From the NCBI GenBank assembly GCA_022870705.1, contig CP072107.1, positions 1,424,501-1,488,500 of the forward strand: a stretch of DNA of 64,000 nucleotides, in the 5' to 3' direction. The notes under the pieces were generated by a model that saw only the letters and a list, made by a program, of their open reading frames with translations, had not been told where the DNA came from and did no database searches. This document shows positions 43,288 to 51,720 of this stretch, piece after piece. Both the position numbers and the translations under genes were made by a program. Numbering within the stretch: the first letter of the stretch is position 1; each line of letters opens with the position of its first letter. The stretch comes from Oscillospiraceae bacterium CM (GTDB taxonomy: Bacteria > Bacillota > Clostridia > Oscillospirales > Oscillospiraceae).

Positions 43288-44320
43288 GGCGATCGTCTCC
43301 TTTCAGCGCTTTGGCGATTTCACACAGGAGCGCGGCCGTCGCTTCGGCGTCCTGGACGCTGATGACCTCATGGCTGCTGTGCATATATTTGAGCGGCACG
43401 CCGACAAGCGCCGTCGCCACGCCCGACTGCGTGACCTGTACGACCCGCGCGTTCGTGCCGGAGTCGCCGTCCGGCTCGACGCCGATTTGATATTGAATGT
43501 TTTTGGCTTCCGCAAGCGCCTGAAGCTTTTCCGTCAGCCGCCTGTTCATATTTGGGCCTTTGGAGATGACGACACCGCCGCCCTGCTCTTTCGTCTCCGG
43601 CGTTTTGCAGTCGGGTGTTTTGGCGTGGCCGACGTCAACGACGACGCACCAGTCCGGAAAAGTGGCATAAGCGCCCGGCTTGGCCCCGCGTGTGCCGACC
43701 TCCTCCTGAACGCTGAACAGGACGATAAGGTCCACATCGAGCGGTGTTTGGCCGATCAGCTCCAGCGCGCGCAAAACAGCGGCGACGGAGACCCTGTTGT
43801 CAAGCGCTTTGCCGCAGATGAGCCCGTCCCCAAAGCGCCGCGAATCGGCAGCATAGACAGCCGGTGTGCCAAGCGGGACCTTTGTGAGGGCCTCCTCCGG
43901 CGTCAGGCCGACATCGAGATAGAGGTCTTCTATTTTGATCGTCTTGTCCCCTTCCTCGCCTTTTAAAAGGTGCGGCGGCAGGGCGGTGACGACGCCGATG
44001 ACGGGCGGCTCTGTCAAAACAACGAGCTCTGAGGCCGGGAGCATACGCGCGTCAACGCCGCCGAGGGGCGCAAAGCGGAGGAAGCCCTCTTCCGCACCCG
44101 TAATGATAAAACCAATTTCGTCAAAATGCGCGTCCAGCATCAGTTTCGGCGCGCCGTCGCGCCCACAGCGCCGTGTACCAATGATATTGCCGAGCGTGTC
44201 AGTCGTGACGTCGTCCATAAAAGACGCAAGCAGCGCTTTGATGGTTGTTTGAGCTTCCGCTTCAAACCCGGCGGGGCCTTTGAGGGCGGACAGCTTTAAG
44301 ATGGTGTCGATCAATGCCAT
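43280..44320 (-). CDS. M42-family aminopeptidase (copy 2)
   Basis: 346 residues. AHFDEIGF, ALDNRVSVAAVL, QEEVGTRGAKPGAY, VVDVGHA and DSGTNARVVQV supply the dinuclear-metal and catalytic residues, with VPLKYMHSSHEVI at the end. ATG at 44320 is supported by GGAGTAATC; the frame extends to 44524 inside murD and is discarded. It begins four bases after the murD stop, so murD, both peptidases and the YnbB-like gene form one operon. Confidence 0.92.
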   Translation of the reverse strand: MALIDTILKLSALKGPAGFEAEAQTTIKALLASFMDDVTTDTLGNIIGTRRCGRDGAPKLMLDAHFDEIGFIITGAEEGFLRFAPLGGVDARMLPASELVVLTEPPVIGVVTALPPHLLKGEEGDKTIKIEDLYLDVGLTPEEALTKVPLGTPAVYAADSRRFGDGLICGKALDNRVSVAAVLRALELIGQTPLDVDLIVLFSVQEEVGTRGAKPGAYATFPDWCVVVDVGHAKTPDCKTPETKEQGGGVVISKGPNMNRRLTEKLQALAEAKNIQYQIGVEPDGDSGTNARVVQVTQSGVATALVGVPLKYMHSSHEVISVQDAEATAALLCEIAKALKGDDRHA

Positions 44321-44324
44321 ATGA

Positions 44325-45704
44325 TTACTCCAATCCAAGGATGATGTCTTTAAAAGTATTCCCGCGTTCCTCAAAATTCTTAAACCGGTCGAACGACGTG
44401 CACGCCGGGGAGAGCAGAACGACGTCCCCTGCCCGCGCCGCTTGGTGCGCGGCGAGGACGGCCTCTTGAAAATCGGCTTTTTCAATGATCTCGGGCAAGC
44501 CCTGATAGCTAGGCGCATTTTCAACGGCGGCGCGGATTTTTCCGGCCGTGAGGCCCGTTAAAACGAGCGTTTTGACGTGGTTTATGATTGCCGGGCCGAG
44601 ATCGTCAAACGCAACGCCCTTGTCCTTGCCGCCCGCGATTAAAATGACTTTCTGGGGGAAGGCGCGCAGCCCGGCTGTCGTCCGCGAAGGGCTGGAGGCG
44701 ATGGAGTCGTTATAATAACGGACGCCGCGAAGCGTTCGGACAAGCTCGATGCGGTGGGCAACACCGCGAAACGTCTCAGCGACGCGCACGCATGCTTCCC
44801 GACCCACAAGGCCGCGAACGGCGGCGAATGCCGCCATGAAGTTTTCAATGTTGTGGACACCGGGCAGGAGAATCTGCTCGGCGTTGAGGATCGGCGACGC
44901 TTCGCCGCCGGAAACTTCAAAAATCGTCCCACCTTCTTGGAACACACCGTTTTGAACGTGGCTTTGGCGGCTGAAAAATCGGACGGCGCCGCGCGCTGTG
45001 TCGGCAAACGCGCGTGTAATGTCGTTATCACAATTTAAAACAACGATTCCCGTTTCATCCTGATACTTATAAATGTTTCGCTTGGCCTCGACGTACTCTG
45101 CCATGTCACGATGCACGTCCAGATGGTTCGGCGAGACGTTTGTGACGACGGCGACGGCGGGGCTTTTCGCCATCGTCATCAGCTGGAATGACGATAGCTC
45201 TAAAACCGCGATGTCATCCGGGGCCATCGCGTCGGCGCGCGTTAAAAGCGGCGTGCCGATATTACCGCCGACGTGGACGGTATAGCCGCCTTCCTGTAGG
45301 ATCGCGGCGATAATCGATGTCGTCGTCGTCTTGCCGTCAGAGCCCGTTACAGCGATGATGCGGCAGGGGCAAACATCAAAAAAGACCTCCATTTCAGAGG
45401 TGAGGATTGCCCCGTGGGCAACAGCCGCCAAGAGTTCCGGCACGTCCGGCCGCATGCCGGGCGTCCGGAAGATGACATCGGCGTCGAGTGATTTCAGATA
45501 GTCATCACCGAGGCAGAGTGACGCACCCAGCGCTTCGAGCCTGTCTGCCGACGCGCCGAGCTTGGCGCGGTCTGCTTTGTCACAGGCGGTGACGGCAATA
45601 CCGTTTTGGAGGAGCCTTTCAATGAGCGGCGTGTTGCTCACGCCGATGCCGATGACGGCGACTTTTTTGTGTTTAAGGGACGTTATATAATCGGCCAGTT
45701 TCAA
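44325..45704 (-). CDS. murD: UDP-N-acetylmuramoyl-L-alanine--D-glutamate ligase MurD
   Basis: 459 residues. An N-terminal Rossmann-like domain (VAVIGIGVSNTPLIERL), ATP loop VTGSDGKTTTTSII (about residue 114), NHLDVHRDMAEYVEAK, HNIENFMAAFAAV, HRIELVRTLRGVRYYNDSIASSP and KVILIAGGKDKG. It adds D-Glu to UDP-MurNAc-L-Ala in the cytoplasm. No other mur or division gene is next to it, which is unusual because murD normally sits in the dcw cluster. Confidence 0.96.
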   Translation of the reverse strand: MKLADYITSLKHKKVAVIGIGVSNTPLIERLLQNGIAVTACDKADRAKLGASADRLEALGASLCLGDDYLKSLDADVIFRTPGMRPDVPELLAAVAHGAILTSEMEVFFDVCPCRIIAVTGSDGKTTTTSIIAAILQEGGYTVHVGGNIGTPLLTRADAMAPDDIAVLELSSFQLMTMAKSPAVAVVTNVSPNHLDVHRDMAEYVEAKRNIYKYQDETGIVVLNCDNDITRAFADTARGAVRFFSRQSHVQNGVFQEGGTIFEVSGGEASPILNAEQILLPGVHNIENFMAAFAAVRGLVGREACVRVAETFRGVAHRIELVRTLRGVRYYNDSIASSPSRTTAGLRAFPQKVILIAGGKDKGVAFDDLGPAIINHVKTLVLTGLTAGKIRAAVENAPSYQGLPEIIEKADFQEAVLAAHQAARAGDVVLLSPACTSFDRFKNFEERGNTFKDIILGLE

Positions 45705-45835
45705 TTCATCACCCCGGAATTTATTTGACCCTAAGGAAATCTTACCCTATTGTACCGGTTATTATATACTGCGCGCGCGTCATTTTCAAGGTGAAGCGAG
45801 AAGGGTTTGCGCTCTTGGTTGAAATGGGCAAACAC

Positions 45836-46022
45836 GAGGTCTGCCCGGACGGCGGGGACGGGGCGGGCGAACGCCGTTCGCCCCTATGCAGGTACAGCGG
45901 GAACGATAAGTGCGGTAGGGCGTAATGCAGGATAAAGCGGCGGGCGGACGGCCAATGGCCGTCCCTACATACTGAGGTTGTTATGCCCTATAGACGGGCG
46001 GATATGGAATCCGCCCCGACGG
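45836..46022. repeat. Dispersed hairpin repeats upstream of rnpB
   Basis: No gene between murD and rnpB. Units seen are a degenerate AGGTCTGCCC half-unit (45838), GGGCGAAC/GTTCGCCC then CTA (about 45868), GGACGGCCAATGGCCGTCC then CTAC (about 45948), and GGGCGGAT/ATCCGCCC (about 45997). They match units at 32, 53 and 57 kb, here partly in the opposite orientation. Confidence 0.75.
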
Positions 46023-46040
46023 ATGCGCAGCACCGTGACG

Positions 46041-46069
46041 TTGACATAAAGCTCGTTTTATTGTAAAAT
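46041..46069 (+). promoter_or_regulatory. Promoter of rnpB
   Basis: TTGACA (46041-46046), 17-bp spacer, TAAAAT (46064-46069). The predicted start is at the 5' end of the RNase P RNA. Confidence 0.85.
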
Positions 46070-46075
46070 ATAAGA

Positions 46076-46440
46076 GCGAGTAAGTCGGACAGCCGCGGGG
46101 GAAAGCCGAAAGGTTTCCCGTGAGGAAAGTCCGGGCTCCACAGGGCAAGGATAACGGGTAACGCCCGCCGAAGGCGACTTCAGGACAAGTGCAACAGAGA
46201 TATACCACCGTCTCCGGTGTTACGGAGGCGGTAAGGGTGGAAAAGTGAGGTAAGAGCTCACTCATCGGCTGGAGACAGTCCGGTGCTGTAAACTCTATCC
46301 GGAGCAACACCGTGGAGAGAGCCGTACTTGAGTGTACAGGTTGGCCCGACCGCTCTCAGGAGGTGGCTTGAGCCCATTGGCAACGATGGGCCTAGATAGA
46401 TGGCTGTCTAAGACAGAATCCGGCTTACAGACTTACTCGC
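46076..46440 (+). ncRNA. rnpB: RNase P RNA (bacterial class A)
   Basis: The 5' strand GCGAGTAAGTC pairs with 3' GACTTACTCGC to form P1. Inside are the universally conserved GAGGAAAGTCCGGGCTCC (J3/4 region), ACAGAGA near P10, and the 3' element GGGCCTAGATAGATGGCTGTC followed by ACAGAATCCGGCTTA (P4 partner). About 365 nt, normal for the catalytic RNA that matures tRNA 5' ends. Confidence 0.97.
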
Positions 46441-46446
46441 AACAAA

Positions 46447-46480
46447 GCAGGCTGCCTCAAACGAGGCGGCCTGTTTTGTT
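46447..46480 (+). terminator. Terminator of rnpB
   Basis: CAGGCTGCCTC (46448-46458) pairs with GAGGCGGCCTG (46463-46473), then TTTTGTT. A further short hairpin unit (GGGCAAGCACAAGGTCTGCCC then CTAC, about 46500-46525) of the dispersed family follows. Confidence 0.85.
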
Positions 46481-46661
46481 GCATGGCGGCGAGCTTTGAA
46501 GGGCAAGCACAAGGTCTGCCCCTACGGGCGTACCAATTAAGCGGGCTGACAGCGATTATTAGCCTTCGCCCCGGGAGAACAGATTGTGACGCTGTGTGAC
46601 AAGCCGGCATATAATGCCCTGCAACATTATTTAATTTTTGTAATTGGAGTGCGAAAACGAT

Positions 46662-47876
46662 ATGAGTTTTCAGTATTACGCGCTGCCCCAAAACACCTCC
46701 GGGGCGGCGCTCATCCCTATTTCGAACGCACCAACGCCGCTGGCGTTTTTGACCGTAGTGACCGACGACGCCAACAATTTAGTCACGCTGCGGGCGAATA
46801 TTGGCTGGCGCGCGGCACTGTCGACAACACGCATTATTTATAAAATCTGGCGCACAGCACCCGGGACGGGCACGCTTGTCTGCAGTGTTCAGGACGGCGC
46901 GGAAAACTTCAACGATTACGCTGCAACGACCGATTTTTCCGACGTCGTCACCGTCACACCGAACCAGCCCGTGACCTTTATATTGACAGCGGAGACCGTT
47001 GACGTTGGGGCGCAGGCGTCCGTTGTCGGACCGCTGTCCTTTACTGCTTTCGGGACAAATCTGACTGTCATTAGCTACTATGAGCTCATTAACAACACGG
47101 TCGGCGGCGCTAATATCCCCATTGCGCAGGCGCCTGTGCCGCTCGCCTATTTCACCGTGAACGTCCAGGCCGGGCAAACCGTTATCCTGCGGCCGAGTGT
47201 CTGCTGGAACATCACCGGCTCTTCCCTTCCGAAAGTCGATGTGCTGTTCAAACTGTGGCGCGGAGCGCCCGTCACCGGGACACTCGTCTGCAGCGCTGAC
47301 GACAGCGCCGACGTGGAGCGGGCCGCCGTCACATCGTTTTCACATGTCGATTCCGGCTTCACCGCGGCGCAAACCGTCACCTATGTCCTGACGGCCGAAG
47401 CGCCGGATATAAATCACGCGGCTAATATCACAGGTGCTTTGACGGTGACGGCGTCTGTTCAAACGGTCGGCGCGTATGCCGTCTTGCCGCAGAACACATC
47501 CGGCAGCGTCAGTATTCCACTGACGACGGCCGGAACGCCACTGGCGTCACTCACGCTGCCGATAAGCGCCGGGATGCTTGTCAGCCTGCGCGCCGCCGCC
47601 GGATTGGCTTTTTCAAGTGGTACCAGCTCCGGCACAGTTCCCGTCCTTTATAAAATATGGCGCGGCGCACCGAACACCGGCATACTGATCTACAGCACAC
47701 TTGACAGCGGCGAGACAGGCTTTGACAAATTCAAGGTAACAGCTCTCGGCACCGTTGACAGCGGCTTCACAAGCACCGGACAGGTCACGTATACGCTGAC
47801 GGCCGAGCTCGTTAACGCATCGGCAGCGGCCAGCATTATCGGCCCATTAACGTTTACGGCCGTACCGGAAAATTAA
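46662..47876 (+). CDS. Triple-repeat beta-rich protein of unknown function
   Basis: 404 residues built of three tandem modules of about 130 residues (about 4-133, 134-265, 266-404). Each opens with a YY/AYxxLxxNTSG motif, has IPI/IPL followed by a PLAxLTV strand, a central KIWR/KLWRGAPxTGxL(V/I) hairpin, and ends VTYxLTAExxxxxxAxxxxGPLTFTA. No signal peptide, lipobox, membrane segment or LPXTG is present. The module resembles nothing I can name; jelly-roll or spore-surface (C1q-like) folds are conceivable. GGAGTG precedes ATG 46662 by 12 nt; a TTG at 46644 could add six residues. It has its own strong terminator. Confidence 0.78.
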   Translation: MSFQYYALPQNTSGAALIPISNAPTPLAFLTVVTDDANNLVTLRANIGWRAALSTTRIIYKIWRTAPGTGTLVCSVQDGAENFNDYAATTDFSDVVTVTPNQPVTFILTAETVDVGAQASVVGPLSFTAFGTNLTVISYYELINNTVGGANIPIAQAPVPLAYFTVNVQAGQTVILRPSVCWNITGSSLPKVDVLFKLWRGAPVTGTLVCSADDSADVERAAVTSFSHVDSGFTAAQTVTYVLTAEAPDINHAANITGALTVTASVQTVGAYAVLPQNTSGSVSIPLTTAGTPLASLTLPISAGMLVSLRAAAGLAFSSGTSSGTVPVLYKIWRGAPNTGILIYSTLDSGETGFDKFKVTALGTVDSGFTSTGQVTYTLTAELVNASAAASIIGPLTFTAVPEN

Positions 47877-47887
47877 ACGACGACGGA

Positions 47888-47930
47888 GCGCTAAAAAAGG
47901 CCGCCCTAAACAGGCGGCCTTTTTAGCGCT
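47888..47930. terminator. Bidirectional terminator
   Basis: GCGCTAAAAAAGGCCGCC and GGCGGCCTTTTTAGCGC form a 17-18 bp stem. It serves the triple-repeat gene (plus) and the lipase gene (minus). Confidence 0.9.
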
Positions 47931-47946
47931 CGGCAGCGCATTATTT

Positions 47947-48789
47947 TTAGAACCCCATTGTTTTTAGTTCCGAAACTATATCAACATAAAAGTCGGTGAT
48001 ATCCGATATGTACCCGGGCTTTACTTGGCGTGTGAAAGGCGACCGGCGCAAATCAATGACATCAAAATGCGATATCCCGCGTTTTGAAGCGCCGCGCAGC
48101 ACACCCCGAAAATTCGTCCACTGCGCCGACGCCACTGAGACGAGCCCATCATTTTCACCTTCCAGGCGTTTGACAAATAAATGAGGCAGAAACATAAACA
48201 CATCACTAAAGGAACGATCCATGGCGGCAGCGTAGCTTTGATAGTAAACGTTATCATCATCCGGATTTTGTTCATTAAAGTGCTCAGCCTCCAGCGTTGA
48301 GAAGCCGCGCGTGGCGTTATAAAAATCGGGGTGCCTGTCACCCAGCGCGCGAAAGGATATATCGACGAGCGCCGCGGCTATTTTATAGAGTGAATCAGGA
48401 ACCCGGCTATAGGCGTCTATTGCTTTCATGCCACGGTGCGGTGTTGCCAGCGTCGTCAAACTGGCGATTTTATCCGCCATGCCTAACGACGATATGAGAT
48501 ACCGGGCGTCCAGCCCGCCTTTTGAATGGGCGATTAAATTGATTTTTTCATACCCGTGCTCTTTAAAAATTCTTTCGATGTTTTCTTTAATCTCAAGAGC
48601 GTTTTCTTTGATCGTCCCCCAGCTGTCCTGCATGCCGTAAAATATCGTGGCACCGTGTTCCTCTAAAACCTTGGGTATTCTGCCCCAATAATTGAGGCTC
48701 TTAAAATCACGGAACCCGACACCGTGCAGCAGCATAATGGGGTATTTTGTATGGCAGCGCGTGTCTTTTATTGGTGATACATGACTCAA
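47947..48789 (-). CDS. Alpha/beta-hydrolase, triacylglycerol-lipase-like
   Basis: 280 residues. YPIMLLHGVGFRD gives the oxyanion HG, INLIAHSKGGLDARYL is the nucleophile elbow (A-H-S-K-G instead of G-H-S-x-G), and the late ENDGLVSVASA and SHFDVIDL supply the Asp and His. LTTLATPHRG is typical of true lipases and lid-containing esterases. No signal peptide is visible. The substrate is unknown; fatty-acyl esters or a polyester are likely. Confidence 0.85.
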   Translation of the reverse strand: MSHVSPIKDTRCHTKYPIMLLHGVGFRDFKSLNYWGRIPKVLEEHGATIFYGMQDSWGTIKENALEIKENIERIFKEHGYEKINLIAHSKGGLDARYLISSLGMADKIASLTTLATPHRGMKAIDAYSRVPDSLYKIAAALVDISFRALGDRHPDFYNATRGFSTLEAEHFNEQNPDDDNVYYQSYAAAMDRSFSDVFMFLPHLFVKRLEGENDGLVSVASAQWTNFRGVLRGASKRGISHFDVIDLRRSPFTRQVKPGYISDITDFYVDIVSELKTMGF

Positions 48790-48890
48790 TCATATCCACA
48801 GCCTTTCAGCGAAATCCGCCGGTATTAGCGGTATAAAGCCGATTTTTAGGATATTATACCACTCCTTGGCGGTATTTCAACGGTTAAAAA

Positions 48891-48927
48891 AACAGGGTAT
48901 TAAATCGACTTGATTTAATACCCTGTC
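48891..48927 (-). terminator. Terminator of ppdK
   Basis: ACAGGGTATTAAATC (48892-48906) pairs with GATTTAATACCCTGT (48912-48926); the minus-strand T run follows. 48790-48890 holds nothing recognisable besides the upstream region of the lipase gene. Confidence 0.88.
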
Positions 48928-48947
48928 ATACGGTTGATTCTTTTGCG

Positions 48948-51575
48948 TTATGCCTGCTTCAGCGCGGCCTGAGCGGCGGCGAGACGGGCGATGGGGACGC
49001 GGAACGGTGAGCAGGAGACGTAGTTGAGGCCAATGCTGTGGCAGAACTCAACAGAAGACGGGTCGCCGCCGTGCTCCCCGCAGATACCGATTTTGAGGTC
49101 CGGGCGGGTGGCGCGGCCGAGGGAGACGGCCATCTTGACAAGCTTGCCAACACCTGCCTGGTCTAGCCGTGCAAACGGGTCGGACTCCAGAATCTTTTTC
49201 TGATAGTACGCATCGAGGAATTTCGCGGCATCGTCACGGGAAAAGCCGAACGTCATCTGCGTCAAATCATTCGTACCGAAGGAGAAGAACTCGGCTTCCT
49301 TGGCGATTTCGTCTGCCGTGACGCAGGCGCGCGGAATCTCGATCATGGTGCCGACCTTATACTTCAGGTCTGAGCCGCTGTCTTTGATGAGCTTGTCGGC
49401 TGTGTCAACAACGATTTTTTTGACGTACTGAAGCTCCTTGACCTCACCGACAAGCGGGATCATGATCTCCGGCACGAGATGCCAATCGGGGTGCTTTTTG
49501 CTGACATTGATGGCAGCCTTGATAACGGCATTCGTCTGCATGACGGCGATTTCGGGATATGTGACGGCGAGACGGCAGCCGCGATGGCCCATCATGGGGT
49601 TAAACTCATGGAGCGAGGCGATAATCTCTTTGATGTCGTGGACGGATTTACCGAGATCTTTTGCCAGAAGCTCGATATCTTCTTCATCTGTCGGCAAGAA
49701 CTCGTGGAGCGGCGGGTCGAGATAACGAATGGTGACGGGGCAGCCCTCCATCGCCTCATAAATGCCTTCAAAGTCGGACTGCTGCATTGGCTCAAGCTTC
49801 AAAAGCGCCTTCTCACGCTGCTCAACCGTGTCGGCACAGATCATCTCGCGGATTGCCGGTATGCGCTCGGCATCAAAGAACATATGCTCGGTGCGGCACA
49901 GGCCGATGCCCTCAGCGCCGAATTTGCGCGCCTGCGCGGCGTCCTTTGGCGTGTCGGCGTTTGTGCGGACGTTAAGCGTTCTGTAAGAATCGGCCCAGGC
50001 CATGATGCGGCCGAATTCGCCGCCGATGGCGGCGTCCGTCGTCTTGATGGCTTCGCCGTATATATTGCCGGTTGAGCCGTCAAGACTGAGCCAGTCGCCT
50101 TCTTGATACGTTTTGCCGCCGAGCTCAAACGTTTTGTTCTCCTCGTCCATCTTGATGGCGCCGCAGCCGGCGACGCAGCAAGCGCCCATGCCGCGCGCCA
50201 CGACGGCGGCGTGCGACGTCATACCGCCGCGGACCGTCAGGATACCCTGCGCGGCCGCCATGCCTTCGATATCCTCCGGGGACGTTTCGAGGCGGACGAG
50301 AATGACTTTTTCACCCTTCTGTGCCCAGGCCTTGGCCTCTTCGGCGGTAAAGACAACTTTGCCGCAGGCGGCGCCGGGTGACGCAGCAAGACCGGTGCCG
50401 ATCACCTTGGCGTTTTTCAGTGCCTCGGCGTCAAACTGCGGGTGTAGGAGCGCGTCGAGCTGCTTCGGGTCGATCATGAGAACGGCTTCCTTCTCGGTGA
50501 TGAGACCCTCATCGACAAGGTCACAGGCAATTTTGAAGGCGGCGGCGGCGGTGCGCTTGCCGTTGCGCGTCTGCAGCATGAAGAGCTTTTTGTCCTCAAT
50601 CGTAAACTCCATATCCTGCATGTCGCGGTAATGATTTTCAAGTTTGTCACAGATTTTGACGAAATCGTCATAAGCGCCGGGCATAACGTCTTTGAGCTGG
50701 TCAATTGTCTGCGGTGTGCGGATACCGGCCACAACGTCCTCGCCCTGCGCGTTCATCAGGAATTCACCGAAGAGCTTTTTCTCGCCGGTGGCAGGGTTGC
50801 GCGTGAAGGCAACGCCTGTCCCCGAGGTGTTGCCGAGGTTGCCAAAGACCATCTCCTGCACGTTGACGGCCGTGCCCCAGTCGCCGGGGATGTCGTTCAT
50901 ACGACGGTAGACAATGGCACGCGGGTTATTCCAGGAGCGGAAAACGGCCTGAATAGCGCCCATAAGCTGCTCTTTCGGGTCGGTCGGGAAGTCAACGCCG
51001 AGCTTTGATTTATATGCGTCTTTAAATTGCTGCGCGAGCGTTTTAAGGTCGTCAGCCGTGAGCTCGGTGTCCTGCTGAACGCCGCGCTCTTCCTTCATTT
51101 TATCGATAAGCGCCTCGAAGTATTTTTTACCGACCTCCATAACAACGTCGGAATACATCTGGATAAAGCGGCGATAGCAGTCATACGCCCAGCGCGGGTT
51201 GCCCGAGCGGCGTGCCATGACCTCAACGACATCTTCGTTAAGGCCGAGATTGAGAATCGTATCCATCATTCCGGGCATGGACGCGCGCGCGCCGGAACGG
51301 ACGGAGACTAAAAGCGGATTTTCCTGATCGCCGAATTTTTTGCCTGTCAGCTTTTCGAGCGTCGCGACGTATGCCATGATCTCCTGCTGCAAATCGGGCG
51401 AAATCGCTTCTCCGTCATCGTAGTATTTGGTGCACGCTTCCGTCGTCACGGTAAACCCCTGCGGAACGGGCATGCCGAGATTTGTCATTTCAGCGAGGTT
51501 GGCGCCTTTGCCGCCAAGCAGCGCTTTCATTTTGCCGTTGCCCTCCGAGAAGAGGTAGACGTATTTTTTGTCCAC
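48948..51575 (-). CDS. ppdK: Pyruvate, phosphate dikinase
   Basis: 875 residues, normal length. ATP-grasp domain with KALLGGKGANLAEMTNLGMPVPQGFTVTTEACTKYY at the N-terminus, swivelling-domain histidine in RGGMTSHAAVVARGMG (about residue 455), TIM-barrel domain with ICRTEHMFF, PLHEFLPTD, EIMIPLVG and the catalytic Cys in ICGEHGGDPSSVEF. Interconverts PEP + AMP + PPi and pyruvate + ATP + Pi. Production of PPi links it conceptually with the membrane pyrophosphatase at 1172. The promoter is at 51621-51649. Confidence 0.97.
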   Translation of the reverse strand: MDKKYVYLFSEGNGKMKALLGGKGANLAEMTNLGMPVPQGFTVTTEACTKYYDDGEAISPDLQQEIMAYVATLEKLTGKKFGDQENPLLVSVRSGARASMPGMMDTILNLGLNEDVVEVMARRSGNPRWAYDCYRRFIQMYSDVVMEVGKKYFEALIDKMKEERGVQQDTELTADDLKTLAQQFKDAYKSKLGVDFPTDPKEQLMGAIQAVFRSWNNPRAIVYRRMNDIPGDWGTAVNVQEMVFGNLGNTSGTGVAFTRNPATGEKKLFGEFLMNAQGEDVVAGIRTPQTIDQLKDVMPGAYDDFVKICDKLENHYRDMQDMEFTIEDKKLFMLQTRNGKRTAAAAFKIACDLVDEGLITEKEAVLMIDPKQLDALLHPQFDAEALKNAKVIGTGLAASPGAACGKVVFTAEEAKAWAQKGEKVILVRLETSPEDIEGMAAAQGILTVRGGMTSHAAVVARGMGACCVAGCGAIKMDEENKTFELGGKTYQEGDWLSLDGSTGNIYGEAIKTTDAAIGGEFGRIMAWADSYRTLNVRTNADTPKDAAQARKFGAEGIGLCRTEHMFFDAERIPAIREMICADTVEQREKALLKLEPMQQSDFEGIYEAMEGCPVTIRYLDPPLHEFLPTDEEDIELLAKDLGKSVHDIKEIIASLHEFNPMMGHRGCRLAVTYPEIAVMQTNAVIKAAINVSKKHPDWHLVPEIMIPLVGEVKELQYVKKIVVDTADKLIKDSGSDLKYKVGTMIEIPRACVTADEIAKEAEFFSFGTNDLTQMTFGFSRDDAAKFLDAYYQKKILESDPFARLDQAGVGKLVKMAVSLGRATRPDLKIGICGEHGGDPSSVEFCHSIGLNYVSCSPFRVPIARLAAAQAALKQA

Positions 51576-51620
51576 AATGATCCCCCTAAAGAATGATTTT
51601 GCAAGGATTCAAACAAAAAT

Positions 51621-51649
51621 ATTATAGCTATTCCTTCCTGATAAAACAA
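51621..51649 (-). promoter_or_regulatory. Promoter of ppdK
   Basis: On the minus strand TTGTTT (51644-51649), 17 bp, TATAAT (51621-51626). Confidence 0.7.
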
Positions 51650-51720
51650 TATTTTCGTAAAATATTCGTGAAAACTTCCATCAATTTAATGCGATAGTGC
51701 AAAAAAGTTTGACGCTTTGT

